64,000 bases of DNA from assembly GCF_027568575.1 (NCBI RefSeq), contig NZ_JANUVP010000008.1. One strand, given 5' to 3'. The translations under genes and the position numbers were made by a program. Each line of letters begins with the position of its first letter. The stretch's first letter is position 1. The notes beneath the pieces are model-generated. The model was not told the origin of the DNA. It saw only the letters and a list, made by a program, of their open reading frames with translations, and made no database searches. This stretch comes from Caldifermentibacillus hisashii. GTDB lineage: Bacteria; Bacillota; Bacilli; Bacillales; Caldibacillaceae. Shown in pieces: positions 51,234-60,619 of this stretch.

Positions 51234-52844
51234 ATGGGTTCAAAATTTATGCGGGGTACGTTTATTCTGACCCTTGGTACATATATTTCAAAATTTCTTG
51301 GCTTAATATACATAATTCCTTTTTTTGCATTGGTTGGAGATAATGGTAACGCACTCTATAATTACGGATATGTACCGTATACGATTTTTATTAGTATTGC
51401 GACGGCGGGCATTCCTTTAGCTGTTTCCAAGTTTATTTCCAAATACAATGCCTTGGAAGAGTATGGTGTTGGGCGGAAATTATTTAAGTCAGGCTTGGTT
51501 GTCATGCTTTTGACAGGCTTGGCTTCATTTATCATTCTTTATTTATTGGCTCCGACATTTGCTGATATTATCATTGCAGATAAAGATCAAATAATAAAGT
51601 CTGATGATGTTGTGTCAGTTATTCGGGCAGTCAGCTTTGCATTAATCATTGTCCCGTTTATGAGTCTCATACGTGGTTTCTTTCAAGGGCATCAATCCAT
51701 GGGACCGTCTGCTGTGTCACAAGTCGTTGAGCAAATTGTTCGGGTTGCATTTCTTTTAATCGGGGCACTTGTCGTTTTAAAAGTATTTCATGGTTCTGTT
51801 GTTACAGCTGTCCAAGTGGCGACATTTGCAGCCTTTGTTGGTGCGATCGGCAGTTTAATTGTTTTACTATGGTATTGGTATAAGCGAAAACCGTATTTGG
51901 ATGAATTGTTACGAAAAGATAAGGGAACTATTCAAATATCCTTAAAAGAGATTTATAAAGAGATTTTTATATCGGCAATTCCGTTTGTTGTCGTTGGGAT
52001 CGCGAATTCCTTATTTCAATTAGTCGATCAGTTAATCCATAATCAGGCAATGGCAAATATCGGTTTGGCAAAAATTGCTGATGCAAGTCTTGCAGCTTTA
52101 AACGTAAATTCACATAAAATTGTCATTATCCCTGTATCACTGGCGACCGCCTTTTCCGTTTCGCTTGTCCCATCAATTACCGATGCGTTTGTTAATCATC
52201 GTGAAAAGCAATTGAAATCACAAATGAATCAAACGTTTCAAGTGTTATTGTTTTTAACATTGCCTGCATCGATTGGAATTTCTATTTTGGCTGAACCGTT
52301 TTATACATTCTTTTATAAGCCGGATCCATTCGGTACCAAAATTTTAATGATATATGCACCGGTTGCCATCCTTTTTGCCCTATTTTCCGTAACCGCTGCG
52401 ATTTTACAAGGGTTAAATCAACAAAAATTTACGGTGTTCAGCTTGTTGTTAGGGCTTTTGTTTAAACTTATTTTAAATACACCGATGATTGAGCGATTTC
52501 AAACGTTCGGGGCGATTTATGCTACCGTTATCGGATATTCAGTCACAATCATAATCAATTTGATCGTGATAAAATATTTTGCCAATTATAAATATCGTCT
52601 TGTATTCCGACGGGGGATTTTGATTATTATATTTAATGTAATTATGGGTATTTCTGTTTTTCTGTTTTATAAACTAATCACCCTATTCATAGCACCGGAA
52701 ACAAAATCCATGTCATTACTGATTATTTTGGTCTGTACAATAATTGGAGCGGTTATTTATTTTTACTTGAGTTTCAAGTCACGCTTATTGTATTTCTTGT
52801 TTCCTGAACAAATGCAAAGTTTGAAAAAGAAGTTATCTAGTTAG
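51234..52844 (+). CDS. ytgP: MurJ-type lipid II flippase / polysaccharide exporter (YtgP)
   Basis: A 536-aa membrane protein with about 14 segments of the MOP superfamily. FMRGTFILTLGTYISKFLGL, YVPYTIFISIATAGIPLAVS and IRGFFQGHQSMGPSAVSQVV are the typical YtgP/SpoVB/MurJ segments. In B. subtilis this gene product (MurJ) flips lipid II across the membrane. The start is ATG 51234 with a weak AGGTTGGGATTGT upstream. Confidence 0.9.
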   Translation: MGSKFMRGTFILTLGTYISKFLGLIYIIPFFALVGDNGNALYNYGYVPYTIFISIATAGIPLAVSKFISKYNALEEYGVGRKLFKSGLVVMLLTGLASFIILYLLAPTFADIIIADKDQIIKSDDVVSVIRAVSFALIIVPFMSLIRGFFQGHQSMGPSAVSQVVEQIVRVAFLLIGALVVLKVFHGSVVTAVQVATFAAFVGAIGSLIVLLWYWYKRKPYLDELLRKDKGTIQISLKEIYKEIFISAIPFVVVGIANSLFQLVDQLIHNQAMANIGLAKIADASLAALNVNSHKIVIIPVSLATAFSVSLVPSITDAFVNHREKQLKSQMNQTFQVLLFLTLPASIGISILAEPFYTFFYKPDPFGTKILMIYAPVAILFALFSVTAAILQGLNQQKFTVFSLLLGLLFKLILNTPMIERFQTFGAIYATVIGYSVTIIINLIVIKYFANYKYRLVFRRGILIIIFNVIMGISVFLFYKLITLFIAPETKSMSLLIILVCTIIGAVIYFYLSFKSRLLYFLFPEQMQSLKKKLSS

Positions 52845-52856
52845 AGTCAAACTTAC

Positions 52857-52905
52857 ATCAGCGGAGGAAATCGTTCCCCCGCTGATCGTTAGTTGACGAA
52901 TCATG
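52857..52905 (-). repeat. Dispersed repeat R1, copy F (hairpin end)
   Basis: The stem ATCAGCGGAGG/CCCCCGCTGAT (one mismatch) and GTTAGTTGACG follow the flippase gene. Only the hairpin end is kept. It may function as the gene's terminator. Confidence 0.65.
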
Positions 52906-52958
52906 TCTTTAGCTGACCTGGTTGGATGTCTCTAGGTGCGTGTCCTGAACTTTTCAAA

Positions 52959-53219
52959 TTAAAAACCTAAACGTCTTTCTACTCTGCGAAGTCGGTTTTC
53001 CAAGCGGTCGACTTCCCGTTCCAATCGGTTTACATTCCTTTCTAATCTGTCAATTCGGGTTTGTGTACCTGTTCCCGGAAAGCCGGGGAAAAATTGTCCG
53101 GTTTGCCCCGGGGTTTGAAATTGCCCCTGTCCCGGAAATTGTCCCGGGGTTTGAAATTGATCCATTCCTGGAAATTGTCCGTGGCCGGGAAATTGATATT
53201 GCCGGTAGTAATCAATCAT
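52959..53219 (-). CDS. Small Gln/Pro/Gly-rich protein with C-terminal coiled coil
   Basis: An 86-aa protein in two halves: a low-complexity QFPGQGQFQTPGQ-type half (about 8-50) and a charged heptad half (RIDRLERNVNRLEREVDRLE..., about 54-86) that should form a coiled coil. I do not recognise the family; similar architectures occur among spore-coat proteins of Bacillus. ATG 53219 is chosen for the GAGGAGG 8 bp upstream; the ATG at 53225 is too close to it. Confidence 0.7.
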   Translation of the reverse strand: MIDYYRQYQFPGHGQFPGMDQFQTPGQFPGQGQFQTPGQTGQFFPGFPGTGTQTRIDRLERNVNRLEREVDRLENRLRRVERRLGF

Positions 53220-53314
53220 AAACATAACCTCCTCTATAATCTCAGTAATTAGTGTATGTGCATATAACTAAAAGGGACTGATTGGAATGCCTAATTCTTG
53301 ATTAAAAAAGAGGT

Positions 53315-53575
53315 GGTTTGCTTTAATAAGTTTTTGGTAATGGAGATAAGAAAATTTAGTCTAAAGTATGGGCAAAAATATATGATCTGCTTTAAATTTT
53401 TGGGAATGGAGTTAAGAAAATTTAGCCTGATTCGTGGAAAAAAATATATGGTCTGCTTTAAATTTAGGGAATGGTTTTAAGAATTTTTACCCTAATGTGC
53501 AATCGAAAAATATCGTTTGCTAAGAAATTTGCATGTGGATGAAAGAGTATATTGGCTAATTTGTGGTCATTAAAG
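53315..53575 (+). repeat. 64-69-bp tandem repeats, about 3.5 units
   Basis: GGTTTGCTTT, GATCTGCTTTAAATTT, GGTCTGCTTTAAATTT and CGTTTGCTAAGAAATTT start at 53315, 53384, 53450 and 53514. AATGGAGATAAGAAAATTTA and AAAAATATAT recur within units. The last unit is diverged. AT-rich; no gene. Confidence 0.75.
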
Positions 53576-53649
53576 GGTCCAATATCTTTTCCTATGTAAA
53601 AACATGGGAAGAATGTCATTATAGCAGAAAGACGTTAGGAGGCTGTTAA

Positions 53650-54366
53650 ATGCGAATTGATAAAATTTTGGCAAATATCGGCTATGGGAGCCGGAAAGAA
53701 GTGAAAAAGTTATTAAAGAATCGGGTGGTAACTGTAAATGGAGAGACCGTGACAGATGCGAAAACTCATGTCGACCCAAAAAAAGATGAAATGACTGTTT
53801 ATGGGGAAAAAATTGAATACAAAGAATATATTTATTTAATGATGAATAAACCGGCCGGTGTGATTTCCGCGACAGAAGACGTCCGTGAGAAAACCGTGAT
53901 TGATTTGTTAGGAATGGAGGATGCTGTTTATGAGCCTTTTCCCGTTGGACGACTCGATAAAGATACAGTGGGTCTGTTGCTTCTAACGAATGACGGGGGA
54001 TTGGCGCATCAGCTGTTGTCACCGAAAAAGCATGTACCGAAAACGTATTATGCATTAGTGGATGGAACCATTACGGAGGAAGACAAAAAAGTGTTTGCAG
54101 CCGGAATTAAGCTTGATGATGGTTATGTCACAAAGCCTGCTCAACTCAATATTTTACGGAGCGGTGAAATTCGGTCGGAAATTGAATTGACGATTACAGA
54201 AGGGAAATTTCATCAAGTGAAACGCATGTTTGAAGCGGTAGGAAAAAAAGTAGTTTATCTAAAGCGGCTTTCCATGGGACCGATTAAGCTGGATGGGGAT
54301 TTAGCTGAAGGGGAATATCGAGAACTGACCGATGAAGAAATCGATCTTCTGAAAAATAGGCAATGA
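53650..54366 (+). CDS. ytzG: 16S rRNA pseudouridine synthase (RsuA family)
   Basis: A 238-aa enzyme: N-terminal S4 RNA-binding domain (MRIDKILANIGYGSRKEVKK) and an RsuA/RluB catalytic domain with GRLDKDTVGLLLLTNDG containing the catalytic Asp. It isomerises a uridine in 16S rRNA. Size matches B. subtilis YtzG, as I recall. TAGGAGG lies 7 bp before the ATG. Confidence 0.9.
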   Translation: MRIDKILANIGYGSRKEVKKLLKNRVVTVNGETVTDAKTHVDPKKDEMTVYGEKIEYKEYIYLMMNKPAGVISATEDVREKTVIDLLGMEDAVYEPFPVGRLDKDTVGLLLLTNDGGLAHQLLSPKKHVPKTYYALVDGTITEEDKKVFAAGIKLDDGYVTKPAQLNILRSGEIRSEIELTITEGKFHQVKRMFEAVGKKVVYLKRLSMGPIKLDGDLAEGEYRELTDEEIDLLKNRQ

Positions 54367-54442
54367 CCTGTTTTTTATAATTATGAAGTGCGGGCTGAAA
54401 AAAATCGCCAATTAAAGGCGATCCCTATATAAATCTTTATAT

Positions 54443-54664
54443 CTAAGATGAAATTCTCACTTTTTTATCTGTCGTTGTCCATTTGCCTCGGCTTGGGCTT
54501 GTAACTAAGCCATTATATGCCAAAACATTTAAATCTCTTTGAATGGTCCGAGGAGTCGTGCCAAACTCGTCAACTAATTCCTGTGTTGACACCGTTCCGT
54601 TTTCATAAATAAACATGTATACGGATTTGATTCGAGTTAGCATTCGGTCTGTTGAGTTTTTCAA
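54443..54664 (-). CDS. ytzE: Small DeoR-type helix-turn-helix protein
   Basis: A 73-aa protein consisting of a DeoR-like winged HTH only (TRIKSVYMFIYENGTVSTQE, TPRTIQRDLNVLAYNGLV). It matches B. subtilis YtzE in length and pattern, without an effector domain. The TTG start has AGGGGTG upstream. It lies 12 bp downstream of a frameshifted gene on the same strand. Confidence 0.85.
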   Translation of the reverse strand: MKNSTDRMLTRIKSVYMFIYENGTVSTQELVDEFGTTPRTIQRDLNVLAYNGLVTSPSRGKWTTTDKKVRISS

Positions 54665-54676
54665 AAAACCACACCC

Positions 54677-54974
54677 CTATAAAATTATTAATTGGCGAAC
54701 TGCAAACGACAACGGGGAATAGCATCCCTGTTCTCTGAGACTCTGCACAACTATCGTCGGCAGGTTCTTATCTACGCAAACTTCTCCTAATTGCACCTTT
54801 TCCATTTTAGTAAAACCTAACTTCTCAATGGAGTAATACAGCACATAGAACCATTTGTTTTGATAAGGATTTTTACTAACAATGCATGTTCCAATAAATT
54901 ACTTTCACATTAGGATAAGGCTCGACTAAAAACTTTTGCTTACCATTCATATCTAAGAAAATATTTTTCCTCAT
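54677..54974 (-). pseudogene. Frameshifted small gene upstream of ytzE
   Basis: From ATG 54974 the minus strand reads MRKNIFLDMNGKQKFLVEPY... and stops at 54876. The adjoining frame continues from about 54886 as CIVSKNPYQNKWFYVLYYSI... to a stop at 54677 without a start codon. Joined, they would give about 100 residues, so a single frameshift near 54885 is likely. I do not recognise the family. A good promoter lies upstream. Confidence 0.55.
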
Positions 54975-55044
54975 ATCATCTCAATAGCTATATCATGAGG
55001 TTTCATGACATTGATTTCTGATAAATGGAAAATGTAATACTAAT

Positions 55045-55073
55045 ATTATAACGAATTGACATTTAAATTGCCA
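55045..55073 (-). promoter_or_regulatory. Promoter upstream of the frameshifted gene and ytzE
   Basis: On the minus strand TGGCAA, a 17-bp spacer and TATAAT. Confidence 0.5.
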
Positions 55074-55210
55074 GTCTTTTTATATTATTAGAAAATAAAT
55101 TTTTTTGAACAAATTGTTGAATATCTTGTTAAATTTGTCCACACAAACGGTCACTAAAACTTCCTCTTATGGTTAAAAGAAAGTCAAAGATGGAAAGGAG
55201 GGGGAAGATC

Positions 55211-55285
55211 AGTGCCGTAAGTGCTCGATTGGTTTAACTAATCATCAGTAGGATGAGACCCCCACTGATGGAAGGCTCACTCTAT
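55211..55285 (+). repeat. Dispersed repeat R1, copy G
   Basis: CCGTAAGTGCTCGATTGG, TTTAACTAATCATCAGT, imperfect terminal hairpin ending CCCCCACTGATGG, then AAGGCTCACT. Only the right half of the element is present. The rest of 54975-55538 is AT-rich without a gene. Confidence 0.7.
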
Positions 55286-55538
55286 TGTCAAGAATTATGT
55301 AATGACGGTCTTTTCTAATAGTTACGTAAGATTTTCGGAAGTTTAATAGAAAGCTAATAAAATATTCACCTCCTTTTTTGCCATTATATGAATAATGTTA
55401 TAAAATATTCAAAGAAATTCATTCAATAGATGTTTGAATGGTAATAGGTTATTTTCTTATACGTTTAAGAATAAATTTCCAGCAAAGGTGAGATTTCACT
55501 TAAATGTAGGCTGATTTCAACGAAGGGAAGGGAGAACA

Positions 55539-56405
55539 TTGGGAAAAGTTATTTTTAATGGTCATATTGTTGATCGGGAAAAAGCGATCATTCATATTGA
55601 GGATCGCGGATTTCAGTTTGGTGACGGTGTTTATGAAGTAATCAGGATTTACAATGGAAAGCCTTTTACATTAAAAGAGCATATTGATCGGCTTTATGCA
55701 AGTGCCCAAAAAATTTATATGGAGATTCCTTATTCTAAACAAGAAATAACGGATTTAATTATCAATTTGCTTGAACAAGAGAATGCTTCTACATGTAATC
55801 TGTATTTGCAAATTTCAAGAGGTGTAGTTCCCAGAAATCATGTTATTCCTGAAACGGTTTCACCCACCTTGATCGGTTATCTTATGCCCGGTACTCGTCC
55901 GGTTGATTTAATGAAAACCGGGGGGAAAGCCGTTATTACGGAGGATTTACGCTGGCATTATTGTGATATAAAGTCGATCAGTTTGTTAGGAGCTGTATTG
56001 GCAAAGAAAAAAGCAACGGATGCCGGCTGTCTGGAAGCAATTTTACATCGAGATGGCATCATTACAGAGGGTAGTTCGACCAATATATGGATGGTTCAAA
56101 ACGGGAAGCTATTTACTCATCCGGCTAATCAATTTATTTTAAATGGGATTACCAGACAAAAAGTAATTTCATTGCTTGACTTCAACCAACTGCCTTATGA
56201 AGAAACCGGTTTTACTGTGGAACAATTACAAAATGCCGACGAGCTGTTTTTAACGAGTACGACAATGGAAATCATCCCGATTGTTGAAGTAGATGGTGTA
56301 AAAATTGGAAACGGGACGCCAGGGGATGTAACGAGAAAACTTCAAACATTATTTGAACAAGAAATAGAGCATGAATGTGGTCATCTTTTAAGCAAGGTGG
56401 AATAA
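55539..56405 (+). CDS. dat: D-amino-acid aminotransferase
   Basis: A 288-aa fold-type IV PLP enzyme. IHIEDRGFQFGDGVYEVIRI at the N-terminus, WHYCDIKSISLLGAVLAKKK with the PLP lysine near 145, and EGSSTNIWMVQ are diagnostic. It makes D-glutamate/D-alanine for the wall by transamination. The start is TTG 55539, preceded by AAGGGAAGGGAG. Confidence 0.93.
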   Translation: MGKVIFNGHIVDREKAIIHIEDRGFQFGDGVYEVIRIYNGKPFTLKEHIDRLYASAQKIYMEIPYSKQEITDLIINLLEQENASTCNLYLQISRGVVPRNHVIPETVSPTLIGYLMPGTRPVDLMKTGGKAVITEDLRWHYCDIKSISLLGAVLAKKKATDAGCLEAILHRDGIITEGSSTNIWMVQNGKLFTHPANQFILNGITRQKVISLLDFNQLPYEETGFTVEQLQNADELFLTSTTMEIIPIVEVDGVKIGNGTPGDVTRKLQTLFEQEIEHECGHLLSKVE

Positions 56406-56561
56406 TTGTCTCTTACAAATATACTTCTACACGAAACGGAATGGCCAAAGATAAGATAATTTTTTAACAATTACAGTTTGTTTATTTATAAATCTTTGAG
56501 TACTACTCCCTTTTTTGGTGTACAATAAATAATGAATAAAAATGTACGAGGGAGTACCATT

Positions 56562-57122
56562 ATGAAAGGGAATCATTATTTTTTTGCCGTAAAATTACCG
56601 AGTGAAGCGAAGAAATTTATTCACCAATGGGTTATGACGAATAAAGAGCATTTTCCGTTTAAACGTTGGGTCCATCCCGAAGATTATCATATCACCCTTG
56701 CTTTTTTAGGGGATCAAGAAATAGAAATGTTAGAAAGAGCAATCGCTGCTGTTGAAAAAATCGCAAAGGAAGAAAAACCATTTGAGCTTACTTTTCATCA
56801 GTTGGGGACATTTGGAAAGGCGACGGAACCGCGGATTTTTTGGCTGGATGTTAAAACTTGTGAACGGTTAACAGGTATACAGAAAAACGTGTATAATCAA
56901 TGTATAAAACTCGGGTTTTCTCTTGATAAAAAACCATTCCGCCCTCATATTACATTAGCCAGAAAATGGGGTGGAACCGATCCTTTCCAAATGAACCTGC
57001 TGGATCTGTATAGCTTCCGGAAATCTTTTTCATTTTCTGTTAATCAAATTGTTTTATATGAAACACATCTTGATCAAACGCCAAAATATAAAGAATATCA
57101 TGTGTTTCAACTGGATGCTTGA
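56562..57122 (+). CDS. thpR: RNA 2',3'-cyclic phosphodiesterase (LigT/ThpR)
   Basis: A 186-aa two-histidine phosphoesterase: HITLAFLGD near 45 and RPHITLARKW near 132 are the paired HxT motifs. Called YtlP in B. subtilis. ATG 56562 is preferred because GAGGGAG lies 8 bp upstream; an in-frame ATG 10 codons earlier lacks a site. Confidence 0.9.
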   Translation: MKGNHYFFAVKLPSEAKKFIHQWVMTNKEHFPFKRWVHPEDYHITLAFLGDQEIEMLERAIAAVEKIAKEEKPFELTFHQLGTFGKATEPRIFWLDVKTCERLTGIQKNVYNQCIKLGFSLDKKPFRPHITLARKWGGTDPFQMNLLDLYSFRKSFSFSVNQIVLYETHLDQTPKYKEYHVFQLDA

Positions 57123-57225
57123 TGGTAAGAAAAAGAACATGCCGTCTGTGACCGGACAATAAAGCGTATGTATAGGCTGTTCTTCAGTATTTTTTCTGAT
57201 GTATTAAAAAGGAAGGGTAGAAATA

Positions 57226-58185
57226 ATGGGACAATTGATAAAACTGCAAGACTATGTTTCCAGATATGAACTGGATATATATAAATATCCTTCCCGCTTT
57301 ATTCGTTTGAAAAGATTGCAGTGGCAGCAATTGTATAAAGCTTGGGATGAAGGCGTATTAGTAAATTCAAGCCCTGAAATAATTAGTACAGCGACTGAAG
57401 AACCGTCAGGGAAGGAAAAAATCTGGGGAAAAATGAAATCGGTATTTACAAAAAATAAAGAAGAATGGCAGGAAGATGCTGCGGGTCAAGTCAAGGAATG
57501 GACAATAATAGACGATGAAGACGCGAACATGAACAGATTTCCATTCCAGTTTGAAACAATGCCTAAAACAGTTGACGAGTTAAAGTACCAATTTTTGGAG
57601 GAAATATTTAAAGTACAAATTCAGTGGGCAAGTTCAACCGTTTTTGAACAATCGAATGTCGACATTTCTTATTTTTGGGAAAAAAACCTGAAATATTTTA
57701 TGTTACGGTTCCCGGATACATTTTTATTTTTGTATAAACCGGTATTTTCTTTAAAAAAGGCCGAGATTCAAACCGAGACCATTTTGTTAACCCCGTTGGA
57801 AGTTGTTTGTATAAAATTTATAGAATCAGAGGATCAAGCAGTCTATATAGGCTCGGAAGACCATTTTTGGGAAAAAAGGGTTAATCATCAACGGAAAAAA
57901 TTTTTAAACCCACTTATTGCATTAAATCGTACGGAATCGATTATAAAAGGAATATGGAAGCAAGCAAATATTGATTTTCCGATATCAAAAGTATTGATCA
58001 GCCGCAACGGTTTCATTGATTTTCCGTCTGCTCCGTACGGAATTACATTGGTTGACCATCGGAACTATCCCGAATGGTTTGAAAGAATGCGAGAATTTAA
58101 AGCACCAATGAAAAACGGACAATTGAAAGCGGCCAGAGCTTTACTTATTCATTGTCATTCTGTTTCCAAGTCAAGAATTTACTAA
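57226..58185 (+). CDS. ytlQ: Uncharacterised protein YtlQ-like
   Basis: A 319-aa soluble protein without recognised catalytic motifs (starts GQLIKLQDYVSRYELDIYKY; TILLTPLEVVCIKFIESEDQ in the middle; ends RALLIHCHSVSKSRIY). Its place between ytlP/thpR and ytmP and its length suggest B. subtilis YtlQ, perhaps NERD-like. AAGGAAGGG precedes the ATG. Confidence 0.75.
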   Translation: MGQLIKLQDYVSRYELDIYKYPSRFIRLKRLQWQQLYKAWDEGVLVNSSPEIISTATEEPSGKEKIWGKMKSVFTKNKEEWQEDAAGQVKEWTIIDDEDANMNRFPFQFETMPKTVDELKYQFLEEIFKVQIQWASSTVFEQSNVDISYFWEKNLKYFMLRFPDTFLFLYKPVFSLKKAEIQTETILLTPLEVVCIKFIESEDQAVYIGSEDHFWEKRVNHQRKKFLNPLIALNRTESIIKGIWKQANIDFPISKVLISRNGFIDFPSAPYGITLVDHRNYPEWFERMREFKAPMKNGQLKAARALLIHCHSVSKSRIY

Positions 58186-58261
58186 ATCATCCCACTACAA
58201 AGTTTGCGCTCGCATTTTTGTGTAAATATATTCCATATGGCAGGATTTAGGAAATTTTGAC

Positions 58262-58291
58262 TTGACGCAAACGTTCACAAAGGGATACAAT
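58262..58291 (+). promoter_or_regulatory. ytmP: Promoter of ytmP
   Basis: TTGACG, 18-bp spacer, TACAAT about 100 bp before the gene. Confidence 0.5.
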
Positions 58292-58389
58292 CATAAAGTC
58301 ACTATTATTGAACGGCAACTTTATCATTTTTTCTTTTCTATATACGATGCATTATTAGGGACCAAAGAGCAGCATTGAGGGTGAACACG

Positions 58390-59163
58390 GTGGAACATAT
58401 ACTTGAAAATGGTTGGGTGTTAGAACCGGCCGGCGGTTTAACAGGTGAGGCTTTCATCGCTTCTCATGAAAACAAAAAACTATTTATAAAACGAAATTCA
58501 TCACCATTTTTGGCCGTGCTTTCTGCTGAAGGAATTGTTCCCAAATTGATTTGGACAAAGCGGTCGGAAAGTGGGGATGTGTTTACTGCACAAAAATGGA
58601 TCAAGGGCAGAAAACTTGAACCGAATGATATGAGTGGTGAAGATGTTGCCAAATTATTAAAAAAAATTCATCGTTCAAAGCCTCTTTTATCAATGATGAA
58701 AAGATTAGGAAAAACACCTTTTTCCCCTGAAATATTACTTACTCAACTACAGAGCAAACTTAATGCGAACTTAATAAAAGAATTCGCTATTTCCAAGACG
58801 ATTCGTTACTTGGAGCAACATGTACCTGAAATACGACCGAATAATTGGGCAGTTTGCCATGGAGATATGAATCATAATAATTGGATGATTACCGATGAGA
58901 ATGAATTATTTTTAATTGATTGGGAAAGTGCCATTATCGGGGATCCGGCTTTCGATCTTGGACCGTTATTATATTGGTACGTACCCGAGGATGAATGGGA
59001 AAATTGGTTAAATAATTATGGGATATACTTGACTGATTCCATCTATAATCGTTTAAAATGGTATGTTTATTATCAGACGCTCTTATCGATTCAATTTTTT
59101 GATAGTAAAGGAAATGAAAAAGATCGTGTATTTTGGCTTGAATATTTAGACACAATCAAGTAA
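58390..59163 (+). CDS. ytmP: Phosphotransferase/kinase-like protein YtmP
   Basis: A 257-aa member of the APH/choline-kinase fold. VCHGDMNHNNWMI is the catalytic loop and LFLIDWESAIIGDPAFDLGP the metal-binding segment. It probably phosphorylates a small molecule; substrate unknown. GTG 58390 is preferred since GAGGG lies 8 bp upstream; TTG 58375 is in frame but coincides with that site. Confidence 0.87.
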   Translation: MEHILENGWVLEPAGGLTGEAFIASHENKKLFIKRNSSPFLAVLSAEGIVPKLIWTKRSESGDVFTAQKWIKGRKLEPNDMSGEDVAKLLKKIHRSKPLLSMMKRLGKTPFSPEILLTQLQSKLNANLIKEFAISKTIRYLEQHVPEIRPNNWAVCHGDMNHNNWMITDENELFLIDWESAIIGDPAFDLGPLLYWYVPEDEWENWLNNYGIYLTDSIYNRLKWYVYYQTLLSIQFFDSKGNEKDRVFWLEYLDTIK

Positions 59164-59188
59164 GATGTACGAAGAAAACCGACTGAAA

Positions 59189-59224
59189 CAATCTCCCTAA
59201 TTTCGAAGTCAGGGAGATTTTTTC
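59189..59224 (+). terminator. Terminator between ytmP and ytzH
   Basis: AATCTCCCT/AGGGAGATT stem with terminal T run. Confidence 0.88.
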
Positions 59225-59241
59225 ACGTTATCTGAATTGAA

Positions 59242-59523
59242 CTAACTGAATTGATTAATCTGGTCTACCCAAGAGTTTAATTGATCTTGGTGATTTGATA
59301 TATGTTCATCAAGATGTTGGGTATATTTTCCATTCTGACCGTATGAATAAATTTCGCTTAGTATTGCTTTTCCGGTTTGATCAATATTTTGATTAACCAT
59401 CAAAGCCTTGGCGAGTCGTTCAATTTGTTCACATTCTGATACAGATCCGCAGCAATCTTTAGAATGGTTTTGTAAAATATCTTTTAACAAATTCATTTGA
59501 TCAGTGTATTGGATAGGCATCAT
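59242..59523 (-). CDS. ytzH: YtzH-like protein
   Basis: A 93-aa hydrophilic protein (YTDQMNLLKDILQNHSKDCC, NHQDQLNSWVDQINQ) matching YtzH, a small Bacillaceae family of unknown function. CAAGGGGGAATC precedes tandem ATGs; either 59523 or 59520 may be used. It lies between ytmP and trmB as in B. subtilis. Confidence 0.87.
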   Translation of the reverse strand: MMPIQYTDQMNLLKDILQNHSKDCCGSVSECEQIERLAKALMVNQNIDQTGKAILSEIYSYGQNGKYTQHLDEHISNHQDQLNSWVDQINQFS

Positions 59524-59735
59524 GATTCCCCCTTGATGAGATCTTTTATAATATAAAGAAAACTTCGGCGTCAGGGCCTTTAAGCTGTATCAACAAAGCA
59601 TTGCGCTTTTAGCCGATCGATTTGTACGTCGCTAAGTTGGCGCTGCTGTTTTTCTTATCATATAACAAATTTCAGTTTTTATACTTAATGATTGATGCAA
59701 AAATAAGTAATACATTTAACAAAAGAGGTGGCAAG

Positions 59736-60386
59736 ATGCGATTAAGAAATAAACCGTGGGCAAAAGAAAAATTGTTGAACTATCCGCAATTTGTTGTACA
59801 TCATCCGGAAACGTGGAAGGAAAAATGGCATGACCTTTTTGGTAATAATCACCCTATTCATATAGAAATTGGTACGGGAAAGGGGCGTTTTATTACGGAA
59901 ATGGCAAAGGCGAATCCTGAAATCAATTATATCGGGATTGAGGCGTATACAAGCGTGATTGTTTCGGCATTGGACCGTGCCATTGAAGCTGAAGTACCGA
60001 ATTTAAAATTGCTCAATATGAATGCCCAAAAATTGATTGATGTTTTCGGTCCGGGTGAAATTGACCGTCTTTACTTAAATTTTTCCGATCCGTGGCCAAA
60101 AAATAAGCATGAGAAGCGGAGGCTTACTTATAAATCATTTTTAGACATGTACGCGAAGGTTTTGGTTAGTGGAGGCGAACTGCATTTTAAAACAGATAAT
60201 CAAGCTTTGTTTGAATATTCCCTTATTAGTTTTTCTGAATACGGACTGAAATTGAAATATATTAGCCTTGATTTACACAATAGTGATTTTCAAGGGAATA
60301 TAATGACCGAATATGAAGAGAAATTTTTACAAAAAGGGAATCGGATTTATCGTTGTGAAGTGCAATTTCCTACAATTAGCAAATAA
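59736..60386 (+). CDS. trmB: tRNA (guanine-N7-)-methyltransferase
   Basis: A 216-aa SAM methyltransferase. IHIEIGTGKGRFITEMAKAN is motif I, YLNFSDPWPKNKHEKRRLTY the TrmB active-site region. It makes m7G46 in tRNA. ATG 59736 is chosen because AGAGGTGGC precedes it and the protein then begins MRLRNKPWAKEKL; the frame from 59622 adds 38 residues of non-conserved sequence. Confidence 0.95.
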   Translation: MRLRNKPWAKEKLLNYPQFVVHHPETWKEKWHDLFGNNHPIHIEIGTGKGRFITEMAKANPEINYIGIEAYTSVIVSALDRAIEAEVPNLKLLNMNAQKLIDVFGPGEIDRLYLNFSDPWPKNKHEKRRLTYKSFLDMYAKVLVSGGELHFKTDNQALFEYSLISFSEYGLKLKYISLDLHNSDFQGNIMTEYEEKFLQKGNRIYRCEVQFPTISK

Positions 60387-60619
60387 AAATTTAGATAGAT
60401 TTGATTTTTTGTAATGTTTGGTTTTCCGTATGATTAGTTTGCCAAATAAGTTGACTGTGCCGCGGACAAACAAAGTTTTCAGCGACTATTTCTCGTAACG
60501 AAAATATTGCTCATAAAATTTTTTTGGAAATTTAATAATAAATTCTTTCCTTATAAAAAAGTTTCGTTTTATAATAGTATATAAAGATAAGTTTATTTTA
60601 TAAGGAAAGAAGGAATTTT

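Noticed and set aside
53570..54055. 161-aa minus-strand frame
   Set aside because: Opposite the pseudouridine synthase; no start signals.
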